NCBI GenBank assembly: GCA_029204225.1
Contig: CM055095.1
Location: 52,859,836 to 52,923,835, forward strand
Reading direction: 5' to 3'
Length of the DNA stretch: 64,000 nt
Source of the DNA: Diphasiastrum complanatum
Lineage: Eukaryota; Streptophyta; Lycopodiopsida; Lycopodiales; Lycopodiaceae
A program made the position numbers and the translations under genes. The notes under the pieces are model-generated. The model did not search any database and was not told the DNA's origin. It worked only from the letters and a program-made list of their open reading frames with translations. This document shows positions 1 to 10,840 of the stretch, one piece after another; within the stretch, counting starts at the first letter, position 1; each line of letters begins with the position of its first letter.

Positions 1-194
1 GTCTGTCTATGCTCTGGAGGATTGTAGATCTGTCACAGAAAGCAGTTGAACATCAGACAGAAGCGAACTCACATCCGGGCTTCAATTTGTCAACAGGCCT
101 TACCCGCACCACCAGGACCAGCTAACAACCAAGTGGCCCATGTGAATTTGACAACAGCTAAACATGAAGCATCACCTCCACCTGAGAAGCAACA

Positions 195-450
195 GTGGTA
201 TGGGTTTACGTGTTTATGGGTTATGCGAACTACTATCGCATTTTTATTATCTTCTTCGCGGATTTAGCACGACCTATATACAAACTGACTATTGTTCCTA
301 TTTGGACAGTAGAGGCATTAGAAACCTTTGAAAAATTAAAAAAAGCATTAACTTCAGCACCAATACTGCGTTCTCCAGATTGAAGGATTGAATTTCATGT
401 TCACACGGATGTCTCTAAATACGCCATTGGATCAGTTTTGACACAACCAA
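195..450 (+). pseudogene. Ty3/gypsy reverse transcriptase-RNase H fragment
   Basis: A short open stretch reads GYANYYR, then FADLARPIYKLT, then LKKALTSAPILRSPD. This is the conserved end of the gypsy reverse transcriptase and the linker into RNase H. After a stop near 381 the same frame goes on with FHVHTDVSKYAIGSVLTQP, which contains the RNase H first-Asp region. No LTR, gag or integrase is visible at the window edge, so this is an isolated decayed piece. The RT palm motif itself is not present. Assignment to Ty3/gypsy is secure at family level; the clade is unknown. Confidence 0.8.
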
Positions 451-813
451 GTGATTATAAGAAGGATTATTCTATACGATATATTTAGTGGACTTTTTGT
501 ATGTGCTCATTAAATTTTCAATGTTTAGTTTACTTAACATAATCTATGAAGACTTACTACACTTTTCCATTTTGGATCAACCATGAAGCTTGTTTATTTT
601 TTTCTTGAATCAAATAGTGAGTGGTTACTTGAGTGATTTACATTCATGCTTTTCATGTCATCCAATATAGTTATCCAATATAGTTACCATCATGTTACCC
701 ATAATCCATTATAATGGAAGTGAAGATTTGACTTGCATTTTGAATATTTAAAATACAAATTCTCAGGTTTGAAGCCAAGTATCTTGTGTCAATTGATATG
801 GATGATGGGGACT

Positions 814-1300
814 TTGTTAGATTTCTATCCTCTCCATCCTTATTTCATGCTAATCTAGATTCATTTATTAGCTGTTGTAAATATTGGCATAGTCGCGACA
901 TCTATAGAAATACAAGGAAAGTCGATGACAGTCTACATCGACATGTCTGAAGTCACCGACATGTCCGGATGTCTTCAAGTTATCCGACGTCCACATCATC
1001 GACTTGTCCGAAGTCATCGACATCTTCAACGCCTCCAACCTATCCGACATTCGCGTCCTTGACTTCCACGTCATCGACCAAAGTCATCAACATCTTTGAC
1101 GTCTTCGACGCGTCATCAACTTCCATGTCATCAACTTCCACGTCATCTGACGTCTTGCAGCTTGTCCATGATCTTTGACTTGTACGAAGTCATTGATGTG
1201 TCCGACATCTCTAACTAAATCAGATGTTGACTAAAAGCGACATGCAACAACAAGTAGTGCCTTAATCCTAATTTGTAAAGTATGTGTTAACCATTATTTT
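814..1300 (+). repeat. Copia 5' LTR with degenerate GAC/TCC-rich repeats
   Basis: The sequence from 814 matches 2,820 onward for about 260 bp. From about 905 to 1,200 it is built of loosely repeated words such as gacatgtccga, cgacttgtccgaagtcatc and gacatctt. The right edge is uncertain because no tRNA-complementary primer site follows. Confidence 0.7.
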
Positions 1301-1329
1301 AATCAGTTAGCCATGTCTCCAAGAAGGGC

Positions 1330-2811
1330 TCAAGAAAGCAACAGAAGAATAAAGTTGTTTGACAAACTGACAGCAATCGAAACCAGTCATAGAAGTCCTA
1401 GAATCAGCCACCTACTCAAAACAACAAGAAAAGACTCTTCTGCAGGTACTGCAAGAGACCAAATCATGAGATCCAAGATTGTCGAGTCTTGAAGTTCAAC
1501 AAGGACAAGAAGAAGAAGCAGCCGGATCAACAAGCTCATGCAGCCGACACCAAGCAGAAGATCGAAGATGATGATGAGCAGGAAGTCTTCATGGTGAGCC
1601 ATCACCATGTCGAACAGTTAGAGGAGTGGTTCCTCGATTTTGGAGCTACACAACACATGACAAGCCATCAAGAGTGGTTCATCGACTATTCACCCTACAG
1701 CACAAAGAAATTTGTTCACCTTGGGGACATCAGTTCCCACATAATTGAAGGTGAAGGTACTGTTAGGATGAATTTTCAGAATGAAACGTCGAAACTTATA
1801 CCAGATGTATTATATGTCCCAAATATGACAACAAATCTACTGTCTGTTAGTCGAATCATAGATTTAGGACATAAGGTAGAGTTTTTGATAGATTTTTGTC
1901 AAATTCTTGATAAGAGCATGAGAGTTCTTAGACTCAGAAAGAGCCAAGGATATCTCTATAGGCTTAGTCATTGTAATACTATAACTGATTGTGCTTTAAG
2001 CAGTTCGACATCTATGAATAAAGAAGTGATTTGGCATTATAGACTTGGTCACCTTAACTATACATCAATAGGTAACATGTCTAAACATTCTTGAGTTCTT
2101 GATTTAGACTGTAAAGTTGTCAATCCTCCTGTCTGCTCAAGTTGTATAAAAGGAAAGCAGATCTAGATCAGGCCAAATCTTGCATACACCATTAGCTCCT
2201 TGAGCCAATACATGACCAATCCTGGCATGATCCATTGGAAAGCTCTCATCAGAGTAATGAGATATGTATGAGCCACAATGGACCTCTGCATTTGCTATGG
2301 TGATGGAGATCCATCCGATATCCGTACTCTTCATGGATATACAAATGCAAATTGGGCAGGTGACATCGACACAAAACATCAACTTCTGGATACGTTGTTT
2401 TGCTCAACAATGGTCCAATATCTTGGAATAGTCGTAAGCAAACCTCCATTGCAATGTCTTCCACAAAATCTGAATACATTGCAGCCTCTCAAGCTACCAA
2501 AGATGCAATCTGGTTGAGGAATTTATTGTCTGATATTGGTCTCAGACAATCTGCTCCAACAATGATCCAGTGCGACAATCAGAGTGCAATTGCATTGTCA
2601 ATTAATCCTTGATTCACTCTATGAGCAAGCACATCGAGATCCGATATCACTATACAAGGAGCATGATACTCAACAAGGAGAGGAGCCTAAAATTCTACAG
2701 AACTCAGTACATGGCAACTGACATATTTACAAAGGGATTGAATCAGGAAGCACACAACAATTTTTGTGCTATCTTGAATTTGAGAATCAAGGCATTTAAG
2801 AATCCAGATTA
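1330..2811 (+). pseudogene. Copia gag-pol remnant (zinc knuckle, protease, RNase H)
   Basis: The visible order is as follows. A CCHC zinc knuckle (CRYCKRPNHEIQDC) lies at about 1,447-1,488. A protease starts near WFLDFGATQHMT, where the expected Asp-Ser-Gly is Asp-Phe-Gly. A pre-integrase stretch ends in HYRLGHLNY and CSSCIKGKQ near 2,150. The reading then jumps to the tail of RT (RPNLAYTISSL) and RNase H (HGYTNANWAGD, then MSSTKSEYIAAS). Copia C-terminal words (SMSKHIEIRYH, ATDIFTKGL) end at 2,811. Stops and frameshifts near 2,093, 2,155, 2,271, 2,390 and 2,611 break the frame. The integrase catalytic core and RT palm are deleted. Confidence 0.85.
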
Positions 2812-2819
2812 GTTGGGGG

Positions 2820-3095
2820 TGTTGGATTTCTATCATCTCCATCCTTATTTCATGCTAATCTAGATTCATTTATTAGTTGTTGTAAATATCGACATAGTCA
2901 TGACATCTACAAAAATACAAGTCGATGACAGTATACATCAACATGTCCGACGTCTTCAAATTATCTGACATCCACATCATCGACTTGTCCGAAGTCATCG
3001 ACATCTTCGACGTCTCCAACCTATTCAAGATTCGCGTCCTCAACTTCCACGCCATTGACTTGTCTTTCGACATCTCCAACCTTCTGGTATATACC
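2820..3095 (+). repeat. Copia 3' LTR, truncated
   Basis: It begins TGTTGGATTTCTATC directly after the polypurine tract and follows the left LTR at 814 with scattered substitutions. Similarity fades near 3,095. The remainder of the LTR is missing or unrecognisable. Confidence 0.75.
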
Positions 3096-4678
3096 GAAGC
3101 CCTTCCAACAAAAAACTTTGCAATTCGGTTGGGCGTGAATTCTGTCACCCTTGATGTTGGCTGAGTGGGAAGGTTTCCACTTGGATTGATCCTCATCCAA
3201 CAAAAGTCAACACATAGTTGTTTCTTAAGCTCCACCCCCCACCCTAGCCGATTGAGCCTCACTTCAGGCTGCTTATTTCTGTGCTTTGTTCTGCTATTTT
3301 CTCCCCAGATAACCAGTTTTTCATACGGGCCAGGTAGTTGTCCTAGATCCTTATATCAAATCTAGTATGGGGAGCACACAGCAGCCTTAAATTTTTACCC
3401 TAGCTGGATGCATAGTCAGTCTTAGTCACCTAGCATTCTTCTGTTCACTCTGATTAGATGCACCTTCATGGCCCACACCACATACAGTTGACCGGGTTGC
3501 TTGTCTGGATGTTTTCCATTATGCTTTGTTGTGTGGATGGTAGGACAGACAGTTTCATTGTGATTTGTGACCTTATTTCAGTTAGTCATTACTCGTGGAC
3601 AAGTTGGTAGATTTGCACGATAAATGATGTTAATTTCTCTGCGATTGCAAGCTGGATCCCCTCAATAACTAGGAGGGTGTTCACTTCATTGGTGATTTGA
3701 TATATATACTGCACAAGATTTCAACAAAACAAGCAAAGAGTCCACCTTCTCATGCTGAAGACGGATTACCCTTGTCGAGTTCACTTGTTGCTAGATGATG
3801 GAAAGTTCTCGATGAGAGGCAAGTTTTCAAAAAGAGAGGAAAAGAATGTCAATGAAGCAAGAAAATTCAAGATACACAACTTGAAGCATGTCAAATGTTT
3901 CGTATATCTTCACTTTGGTCTTCTGTAATAGATAACGTGCTTTGGCTGGCAATAACAACACTTCACTAATCAGCCAGCATATTGGTCGATAGTCCAAATT
4001 TAATATTTCAATGTACAACTCTATTTCATACGATCAACTTCTAACTTGCTGTGATGTTGCAAATCTTTGATGGCTTACATGTGGCAAAGAGCATCGTGAG
4101 AGCCAAGATAAAAAGCTCTGAAATTTGCAGAACACGAGCTAGCACCAAAACTTTTTTCTGTTAAAGCTGTTCTTGACAGGCCAGAACGCATCAGCTTGTA
4201 ACACCATCAAGGAGATGGAAAGCCACATTCTGTTGAAGTAGTTATTATCAAATGAACATGCATATGATCAAAAAAAGAAGATTCATGGATCCAGTTCGAC
4301 TTGAAGAGCTCACCTTGAAGCACCTTTTTCATAGAATTCTCAGCATCCTGCTTTTGCCACATTATCATCAAGGAGTGATGATCTTAACATCACCAATATT
4401 GTCAAAAAAACAAAGAATCACCCATGAAGCTACTGGCATTTTCAGCATCGCTAGTGACTGGTATTATTTATCATCGTTGACCAGACCCCTCTAGCTGATA
4501 TTTACAATATCGGTACATCTTAAATGTCCAATCAATATTTGTGATGAGAGAGGTTATGTTTCCAATATACAACCTTTCATCCAACCAGTGGCTTCCCGAT
4601 GTGATGAGCACTGCATTGGATTTGCCAATAGCCCCAAGTCTCACTCAAATCTGCAGCATTGTAGCAATCTCAAAAGAA
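3096..4678. other. Intergenic DNA, nothing recognised
   Basis: There are only short frames with no family similarity that I can recognise. The right part, below 4,840, is expected to contain the 3' untranslated region of the minus-strand kinase gene. Confidence 0.5.
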
Positions 4679-4684
4679 TTTATT
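4679..4684 (-). terminator. Candidate poly(A) signal of the kinase gene
   Basis: An exact AATAAA on the minus strand lies about 157 nt downstream of the kinase stop codon. It fits a plant near-upstream element. Transcript evidence would be needed to confirm use. Confidence 0.4.
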
Positions 4685-4840
4685 GTAAATCCCATAGTAC
4701 GCACTGCCCATTTTCACATTGCTACTGACTTCAAGTCGGAAGCTTAAGTTCATCCAAAGGCATCTTGCAAATTTAGCAAATTTAGTACTTGAAGCTTCTG
4801 CAATTCCTGCTCAGCGGCAAATGCTCCTGCACAGAAAGTC

Positions 4841-6235
4841 CTAATTCTGGAAGCTTTCTGAGGACCCTGGCGTGTCAGAAGCCGTTATACTTGGGCCAGA
4901 AAGTTCACCACACACGCTGGAGAATGGGCTGCTCACGTTGGATTGCTGATTTGCACTGAAAGAACCGCTCTTCGCTGAGATATACTGTGTGGAAGAATCG
5001 GCCTTCGCTGGCATAGAATGTGAGGTGCTTTCGTCAATCCTAATCGAAGAGAAGCTAACTGGGTGGAACAGCGGCGGCTTGGAGGTCGCTACTGGTGGCA
5101 GTGCCATCTCTCCACGGAGCACATGCTCGCAGAAACGCATTGTCGGCCGCACTTCGGGATCTGGGAAGCAACAAAGCAGCCCCAAGTGCAGCACCCGCCG
5201 CATCTCCGTTGCATCGAAGGCGCCATCGAGCCTCGGGTCTGCAGCCTCCAACACTTCCCCTTGCTCTTGCATTTTCCACACCAAATTGAGGAGCATTACC
5301 TCCTGGTGTGGAAGCCGGCGCTGGTCAAGGGGAGGACGGCCGCATGCCACCACCAGCAGCAGAACGCCGAAGCTGTACACATCCGACTTGGAGCTGGCCC
5401 GACCGGTGTAGTACATCTCAGGAGCGACATAGCCCAGTGTACCTGCCATTGTCATCGTCTGCAGCGCCTTGTTATGATCGATCAACCTCGCCAGGCCGAA
5501 ATCTGCCAAGCGAGGATCGTAATGCCGATCCAGCAATACGTTGCTGGCCTTCACATCCCTGTGAATAACCTGCTGCTCACACCCATGGTGTAAATATGCC
5601 AATCCCGCAGCTACCCCTTCCACGATCTTGTATCTCTTTTTCCATTCCAGCACTTTTGCCTTGGGGATAAGCAGCTTGTCTAAGCTTCCATTGGGCATGT
5701 ACTCGTACACCAACAGCATCTTTCTTCTCTCGAAGCACCATCCCTTGAGCTGCACCAGATTCCGGTGCCTGAATTTACCAATTGTTGAAACCTCCGCAAT
5801 GAATTCTCGCTCTCCTTGCTTGGAATCCTCTGATAATCGTTTCACGGCAACAGTATCACCCGGGGGAACAAATCCCCGAAACACATGCCCAAATCCACCA
5901 GCGCCCAGCAACTCTTTCGGGTTGAATCCTCCGGTTGCAAAGCTGAGCTCCAAGTAAGAGTACCTTGTAGGAAGCCCCAGCTCTGCAAGTGCAACCCATG
6001 TGTCTGGATCCTCACCGCCTGCTTGTTCATCCACACGATTCCTACTCCACTCAGCTTTCAGAACCAAAACCCTCCGCAGCTTCCAGAAAAACCTGCCCAC
6101 AACAATTGCAGCAAATAAAAGGAAGATAACGCCTCCCAAACTGAGGCCGAGAGCTAGAGCAAGCCCAGAGTGATCTGCTTCTGGCGGCTTGTTGACATCA
6201 GGAGGCGATGCGGAGGTGTTGTTGACAGACGGCAT
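4841..6235 (-). CDS. Receptor-like Ser/Thr kinase, lectin-RLK type without lectin domain
   Basis: This is an intact single-exon frame of 464 residues. Residues 1-24 are short, polar and outside. Residues 25-50 form one membrane segment, followed by basic residues (KLRR). The kinase domain runs from about 104 to 378. It has the glycine loop GAGGFG (111-116), VAIK-type lysine K132, likely helix-C glutamate E148, HRDVKASN with D227, DFG 245-247, APE 271-273 and DVYSFG from 285. All catalytic residues are present, so it should be an active kinase. The kinase resembles L-type lectin RLKs (HRNLVQLKGWC, DVKASNVLLD, AGTLGYVAPE), but there is no legume-lectin domain and no signal peptide, against roughly 650-700 residues in the family. 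The start is the first ATG that leads straight into the membrane segment. The frame stays open upstream through the (GA)n leader and has an in-frame ATG near 6,617, but that would add a low-complexity Arg-Glu run. The tail (about 395-464) is Ser-rich. Confidence 0.9.
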   Translation of the reverse strand: MPSVNNTSASPPDVNKPPEADHSGLALALGLSLGGVIFLLFAAIVVGRFFWKLRRVLVLKAEWSRNRVDEQAGGEDPDTWVALAELGLPTRYSYLELSFATGGFNPKELLGAGGFGHVFRGFVPPGDTVAVKRLSEDSKQGEREFIAEVSTIGKFRHRNLVQLKGWCFERRKMLLVYEYMPNGSLDKLLIPKAKVLEWKKRYKIVEGVAAGLAYLHHGCEQQVIHRDVKASNVLLDRHYDPRLADFGLARLIDHNKALQTMTMAGTLGYVAPEMYYTGRASSKSDVYSFGVLLLVVACGRPPLDQRRLPHQEVMLLNLVWKMQEQGEVLEAADPRLDGAFDATEMRRVLHLGLLCCFPDPEVRPTMRFCEHVLRGEMALPPVATSKPPLFHPVSFSSIRIDESTSHSMPAKADSSTQYISAKSGSFSANQQSNVSSPFSSVCGELSGPSITASDTPGSSESFQN

Positions 6236-6351
6236 TGCTGAGGCAAGCGAGCTGCCAGATCTTTCCGCTCCTCTTCGCAGATGCAGCAGGAGAATAGAAA
6301 AGCAGTCTATACAATACAAAGACAGAAACAGAAAGCATTTCTGGGGAAAAG

Positions 6352-6354
<3 letters not shown>

Positions 6355-6406
<52 letters not shown>
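6355..6406. repeat. (CT)n microsatellite in kinase 5' leader
   Basis: This is 26 perfect CT units, reading (GA)n on the kinase coding strand, 120-171 nt upstream of the chosen start codon. GA-rich leaders are common in plant genes and may influence expression. Confidence 0.95.
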
Positions 6407-6408
<2 letters not shown>

Positions 6409-6483
6409 TCACAAAAAAAAACGAGAAAAAGAAAAAGGAAAAGGAAGAAGGAAGCAAATTCTTTGTGAGGGGATGGTTAAAGG

Positions 6484-6600
6484 CCGCCACCGTTAGATTT
6501 TCTACATCGACGTTCAGATTTTGCCACGTCCTTTTAATCAACCATAAAGATTCTTCCAAATGGCAGTATGACACGTGGCCAAATCCAAGCAGCCCAGTGG
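6484..6600 (-). promoter_or_regulatory. Upstream block shared with ABCG7 promoter, with ACGTGGC core
   Basis: On the plus strand the block contains CCGCCACCGTTAGAT, then ATTTTGCCACGT, then, about 40 bases on, ACACGTGGCC. The same words in the same order occur at 62,398-62,507 upstream of the ABCG7 start. Both genes are on the minus strand, so the block has the same orientation relative to each. ACGTGGC is the core of plant G-box/ABRE sites bound by bZIP and bHLH factors. No clear TATA box was found between the block and the start codon. Confidence 0.5.
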
Positions 6601-6720
6601 ATAGAATATCCCCCATTCTATCAGGATGGCCGCCATTGACTTGTTCCTCCTGCTTTTTGGCCAACAAAGGTGTTGACCTAAAAAAGGTCAAGCGTTGAAG
6701 GCCACCCCAAAGAAAGAACA

Positions 6721-6742
6721 CCCCCCCCCCCCCCCCCCCCCC
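6721..6742. repeat. Poly-C run of 22 bases
   Basis: A homopolymer run of 22 cytosines. The length may be unreliable in assembly. Confidence 0.9.
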
Positions 6743-6744
6743 AC

Positions 6745-8897
6745 CAAGGTCAGCAAAAAGCAATCTAAAATAAAAAGTTTAATAGAAAAACAAATGTGTT
6801 TAAAATTTTAAAAATTCACTAAAATAGTTGCCTTTACATAATTTCCTTTTTTTTTAGGGGGGGAGGGGGGTTGCCCTCTGAGGGCATTCACACAGGAAGG
6901 GTGTTCGTGGAAGCCCTTTCTAAGGGGGAACACCTCGAGAAAATGTCTTTCACCTCAAGAAAATGTCTTTCCCTATTGTGATTTTTGTTTTTACTTTTTT
7001 TTTCAATGTTTTTTGGCTGTAAATTTTTTTACGTGCACCTTTCGGCAACCGGAAGGTGCAATTAAAAAAATTTCGCCATAAATTGCTCCCACAAATCATG
7101 TTGTGGGAGGCAACACCATTCTCTGCATCAAAAAAAAACTGAGGTTACGAGGGAAAGACCAATTCAAAAGTTTCTTATATTGTATGGATTACACCCACCA
7201 AGCATTGAGAAAAACAAAAAGTACTTTGTATATTAAAAGACTTTCTTATCCTTATGCCTAAATCTAGAAAACCCTAAAAATTGAATGTTGCCACATGTTT
7301 ATTTATGATTAAGCATGTAAGTGTTGAAGGCGTGGTTTAGGTGCGTAAAGTATCTTTTTGGCATTGTACTTTGTATGTTTGAAGTGGATTAAATCATGCA
7401 AAAAATCTTCATTACTTTGAAAATAATGGTGTCAACTTTGTGGGTGAGTTGTTTTATGAAAAATGATCGTAAAATAAAATGTATAGTAGATTATCATTTG
7501 TGAAAGCAACATTATGAAATATTGAAATCCATAAAGCTTTTCAAAAGCATTCTACAACTCTTAAAATATCCATAAAGAATTTGGGAGAGTACACTACATC
7601 TCTTAAAAAGTCAAAATCTATGGAGCATAAAAACATTTTCAACCGTGAAGTAAAATGCCAAGACATCCTGTAGGCGGGGGGGAAAGTCTTTTTAGTGACC
7701 TTAATGGTCGAGCCATAATTTTACAAATGATTTACTAGGTTCAAAGATCACTAAAAAGACCATTCACCAATACATTAACTTTAAAATTTGGAGGCAAGGT
7801 CGAGACCAATGTGAGTAGATATACAATGTTACAATATATCAACGAGGTATGAGGGGTGTCTCAGAAGAATCTACTTGCTTTTATGAACCCTTGTAAAACT
7901 AGGGTAATTCTTTACATGGGTTTGTCTTGCACGGTGTACGTTGTATGCTTGCCAATGATTACGACAAAGGTTTGCGTTTGTTTTGTGACCATTGTATATA
8001 TGTATTGAAACGTAGTTCTCCTTTTTTTGTGCATTTCATGTAATCCAAGGCTTGTATACTCCTTTTTTTGTGCATTTCATGTAATCCAAGACTTGTATAC
8101 TGATGTCACAATTCTCTAGATGTCCCATTTTTTTTCCAATACTTGCACGAAAAAAGAAATGCTCTTGTATGACTTCATTTGTGCAACATCTAGGAGTCAA
8201 TACCAGTGTTGGGCGAGTATTGATATTTTTAATACCAACCGAGTCCTGGTATTACACTTGTAATTTTTTCTTGAATATAACCATGTCTACAAATTGGTGG
8301 CAACCAATCTAGGTATTGCAAGAGTAATACCGGTAGAGTATAAACCGGGTATAAGTATATGAATTTGTTTGTTATTAGACTTTTTTTCAAGGTTAGTATC
8401 CATTTAATGAAAAGTATTACCCTTATAAATGTACTATGCTTATGATTTGGGGCACCATGAATAATATTTACATATGTAAATTTTGAATACCAACTAAAAA
8501 CGGATACTATGTTGATACCATGCTAAAATTGATCATTTTCCCCCTAATCCGAGTATCGATATTTACGAACCACGACAAGGGCCTCCTCCCATACCAACCC
8601 ATACCAAGCTTGGTAGACATGGGATCCATGACCCTCTTTACAAAAATCAAGTCCTCCTTGGAAAATCTTGACAACCATTGGAGGTCTCTCCTTTGTAGTT
8701 TCATTTTCATGTAATCCACTTGTATGCCGATGTCACAATATACATGTACTTTTTTTTTCCCCACATGTAGGTGCTGCTCTTTCCACCCTACGCGTCCGTA
8801 TAGCTTCCATGTGGCACTTCCAAAGTGGTCAATTAGAGTCAAACTGCTTATTACGCTTCATAATGTACATGTGAAACAAGTCAAGGTATTCATCACA
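6745..8897. other. AT-rich intergenic DNA with small repeats
   Basis: No gene was recognised. A G-rich run lies at 6,857-6,871. An inverted repeat occupies about 7,684-7,762, with 17-bp arms around gtctttttagtga and a 45-bp loop, which is MITE-like. A 41-bp tandem duplication lies at 8,018-8,099, and part of it recurs near 8,704-8,740. Confidence 0.5.
8018..8099. repeat. 41-bp tandem duplication
   Basis: Two units start at 8,018 and 8,059 and differ at one base (ccaaggc against ccaagac). Words from the unit (tttcatgtaatcca, cttgtat, gatgtcacaat) recur at 8,704-8,740, so the sequence is also dispersed locally. Confidence 0.85.
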
Positions 8898-9021
8898 ATG
8901 GAATGTGTCGGGCATAGGACATTTTGCCCTATTCAGCTTTCCAAAAATTTTAGGCTTCACAAGCCTAAAAATTCTTGGAAAGCCGAACCCAACAGAATGT
9001 CCTCTACCCGACACCTTCCAT
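8898..9021. repeat. Near-perfect 124-bp palindrome (foldback)
   Basis: Two arms of about 60 bases pair almost along their whole length around a three-base centre (cac, 8,958-8,960). The outer ends read ATGGAAtGTGTCGGG and, on the reverse strand, ATGGAAgGTGTCGGG. The inner stems are aagcctaaaa and its complement. The RNA would fold into one long hairpin. It is either a foldback MITE or a young microRNA/siRNA precursor; no target duplication was identified. Confidence 0.85.
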
Positions 9022-9038
9022 AATACATAAAGGCCTAG

Positions 9039-9041
<3 letters not shown>

Positions 9042-9077
<36 letters not shown>
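9042..9077. repeat. (CT)n microsatellite
   Basis: Eighteen CT units directly after the palindrome described at 8,898-9,021. Confidence 0.9.
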
Positions 9078-9080
<3 letters not shown>

Positions 9081-10791
9081 AGTTCTTACATGTGGTTAAA
9101 TATTGAAAATCCTCTTATGCAACATCATATTCTATTAGAATTTACACTTAAATTCATGGCACATCTTTTTTAACTTCCACACATAGAGGATAAACAACTC
9201 ATTGTTCAAAAAAGGCAACATAAAGCAATATTAGAGTCTTTTATTTTTAAGTTCAACATTGGTTTCATAAACTTTTTGCAACTTTTTGAAGGATGCAGAG
9301 CTCTAAAACATCAATAAATATTGTTTCTATAGGAAATACTATCTTTAGTACAATGTTTACAAAGCATAATACATCACATCATCTAAAGTTGCAAAGTTAT
9401 ATGTCTAACACATCCAATTTTCCATTTGAAAACAAAGCACATACCACTCAAATATTGGCACACCAGGGATCTTATATCCAAAGGTGATATCGTCACACCG
9501 GGGATCTTATATCCAAAGGTGAGCTAGGTGTCGAGACATTAGGTCTACATGTATGGTAGCTGATACTATAACAAAGCCACTTGAAAAGACTACATTTGAA
9601 AAGTATAGGAGCAATCTTAGAACTGGTTGAAGATGACTCCATTCAAGAGGGAATGTTCGAGAAGGTGGATTTTTGCACTTCAACACTTCCACATCGTGTT
9701 GGAGAAGGTGAATTTCACATTTTAACACTTACATTCAACCTTCAACAGGATCAAAGGACAGATCGTGACAAACACCACCGGATAACAAACAAGAGCGGCT
9801 AATGAATATTGGTGATGACTCTAAACTAATCTAGGATTACTTTGAACTTTTAAGCTACAAGAGTACTTACAATACTCGATAGACTACATCTATAAATACA
9901 CAATAAAATAGAACAGATTCGAGCATAAGAAGTAGAAGCTATCTTGTAGAGTGATTGTGCTATCAGATAAAGCACCATACAGGAAGCATTATCATTATGA
10001 GATAGTGTCAAGATAATCAATCAAAAACATTTTGACAGAACGCATGCATGCAATCATGTGCATCGTGAAAAATATTATCTATTTCAGTAGATGATAATAT
10101 AGCACTTATGATATGTTTAATTCTATTCTAATCTCTCTATGTTTCAATTTGCATGATAGAATAGGACTCTGGTATGCTCTGTCTATGTCTTATGTTCGAA
10201 CAATTATTGGAACGATATTCAAATAACTGACTTTTGAACAAACATTTGGACAACTTCACATTTTTGTTTGAACTTTTGCATAGAAAAGGAAAAAGTATAT
10301 TGCTTAGGGATTTGGCTAGGATTTTAGAGGATGTGTCGAGCATGGTGAGTGAAGAGTAACTATTTTGGGGATGACTTGATAAGGCCTCGAATGAGACAAT
10401 GGAAGAATAAATCAACATGGTAAGCTAGGTCTAAGCAATTAAGGTGGTCAAGTTTAAGAAAAAATAAAAGGTTTTGAAGAATTCATGGGTAGTACCATAG
10501 GACCATAATATCTAGTTAGATAGAATAGTAAAGAATTTGGGATTCGATGACTTTTTCATTTCCCCGATACTAATCATCAAAGAGGTTGATAAAAAAATTT
10601 CACTCTAATGTTATTTCATTGTGTACTTGTAATAAATTCTATGGGCTAGTTCCAATTTTTATGCATATCCGAGTTACATGACATTGATTGGGGCCTATAA
10701 TTAATAGGAGGCACTTTCGATTTGTTTATTTGGTTTACTTGATTATGTTTTAGATGTATATTTTGTGCTCTACGCAACACCCGCTTTCGCG
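9078..10791. other. AT-rich intergenic DNA, nothing recognised
   Basis: There are only short unrelated frames. A short direct repeat (ggggatcttatatccaaagg) occurs twice near 9,467 and 9,498. Confidence 0.5.
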
Positions 10792-10800
10792 TGCGCGCAT

Positions 10801-10839
<39 letters not shown>
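10792..10839. repeat. (GC/CA)n microsatellite
   Basis: A gcgcgcatg start runs into about 19 CA units. The small minus-strand frame over it (Cys-Val repeats) is an artefact of the repeat. Confidence 0.9.

Positions 10840-10840
<1 letters not shown>

Larger units (their letters stand above)
814..3095 (+). mobile_element. Internally deleted Ty1/copia LTR retrotransposon
   Basis: Two related direct repeats beginning TGTTRGATTTCTATC at 814 and 2,820 flank a broken copia polyprotein. A purine-rich tract (AGTTGGGGG, about 2,811-2,819) sits immediately before the right repeat, as a copia polypurine tract should. The order is gag zinc knuckle, protease, pre-integrase domain, end of RT and RNase H. 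The integrase core and most of RT are missing, so the element cannot move by itself. No primer binding site was found after the left LTR. The right LTR loses similarity to the left near 3,095. Confidence 0.85.

Noticed and set aside
4841-6763. A 640-residue kinase with a long N-terminal extension
   Set aside because: The extension has a non-ATG beginning, poly-Gly from the poly-C run and Arg-Glu repeats from (GA)n, with no signal peptide. The ATG at 6,233-6,235 gives a sensible protein.
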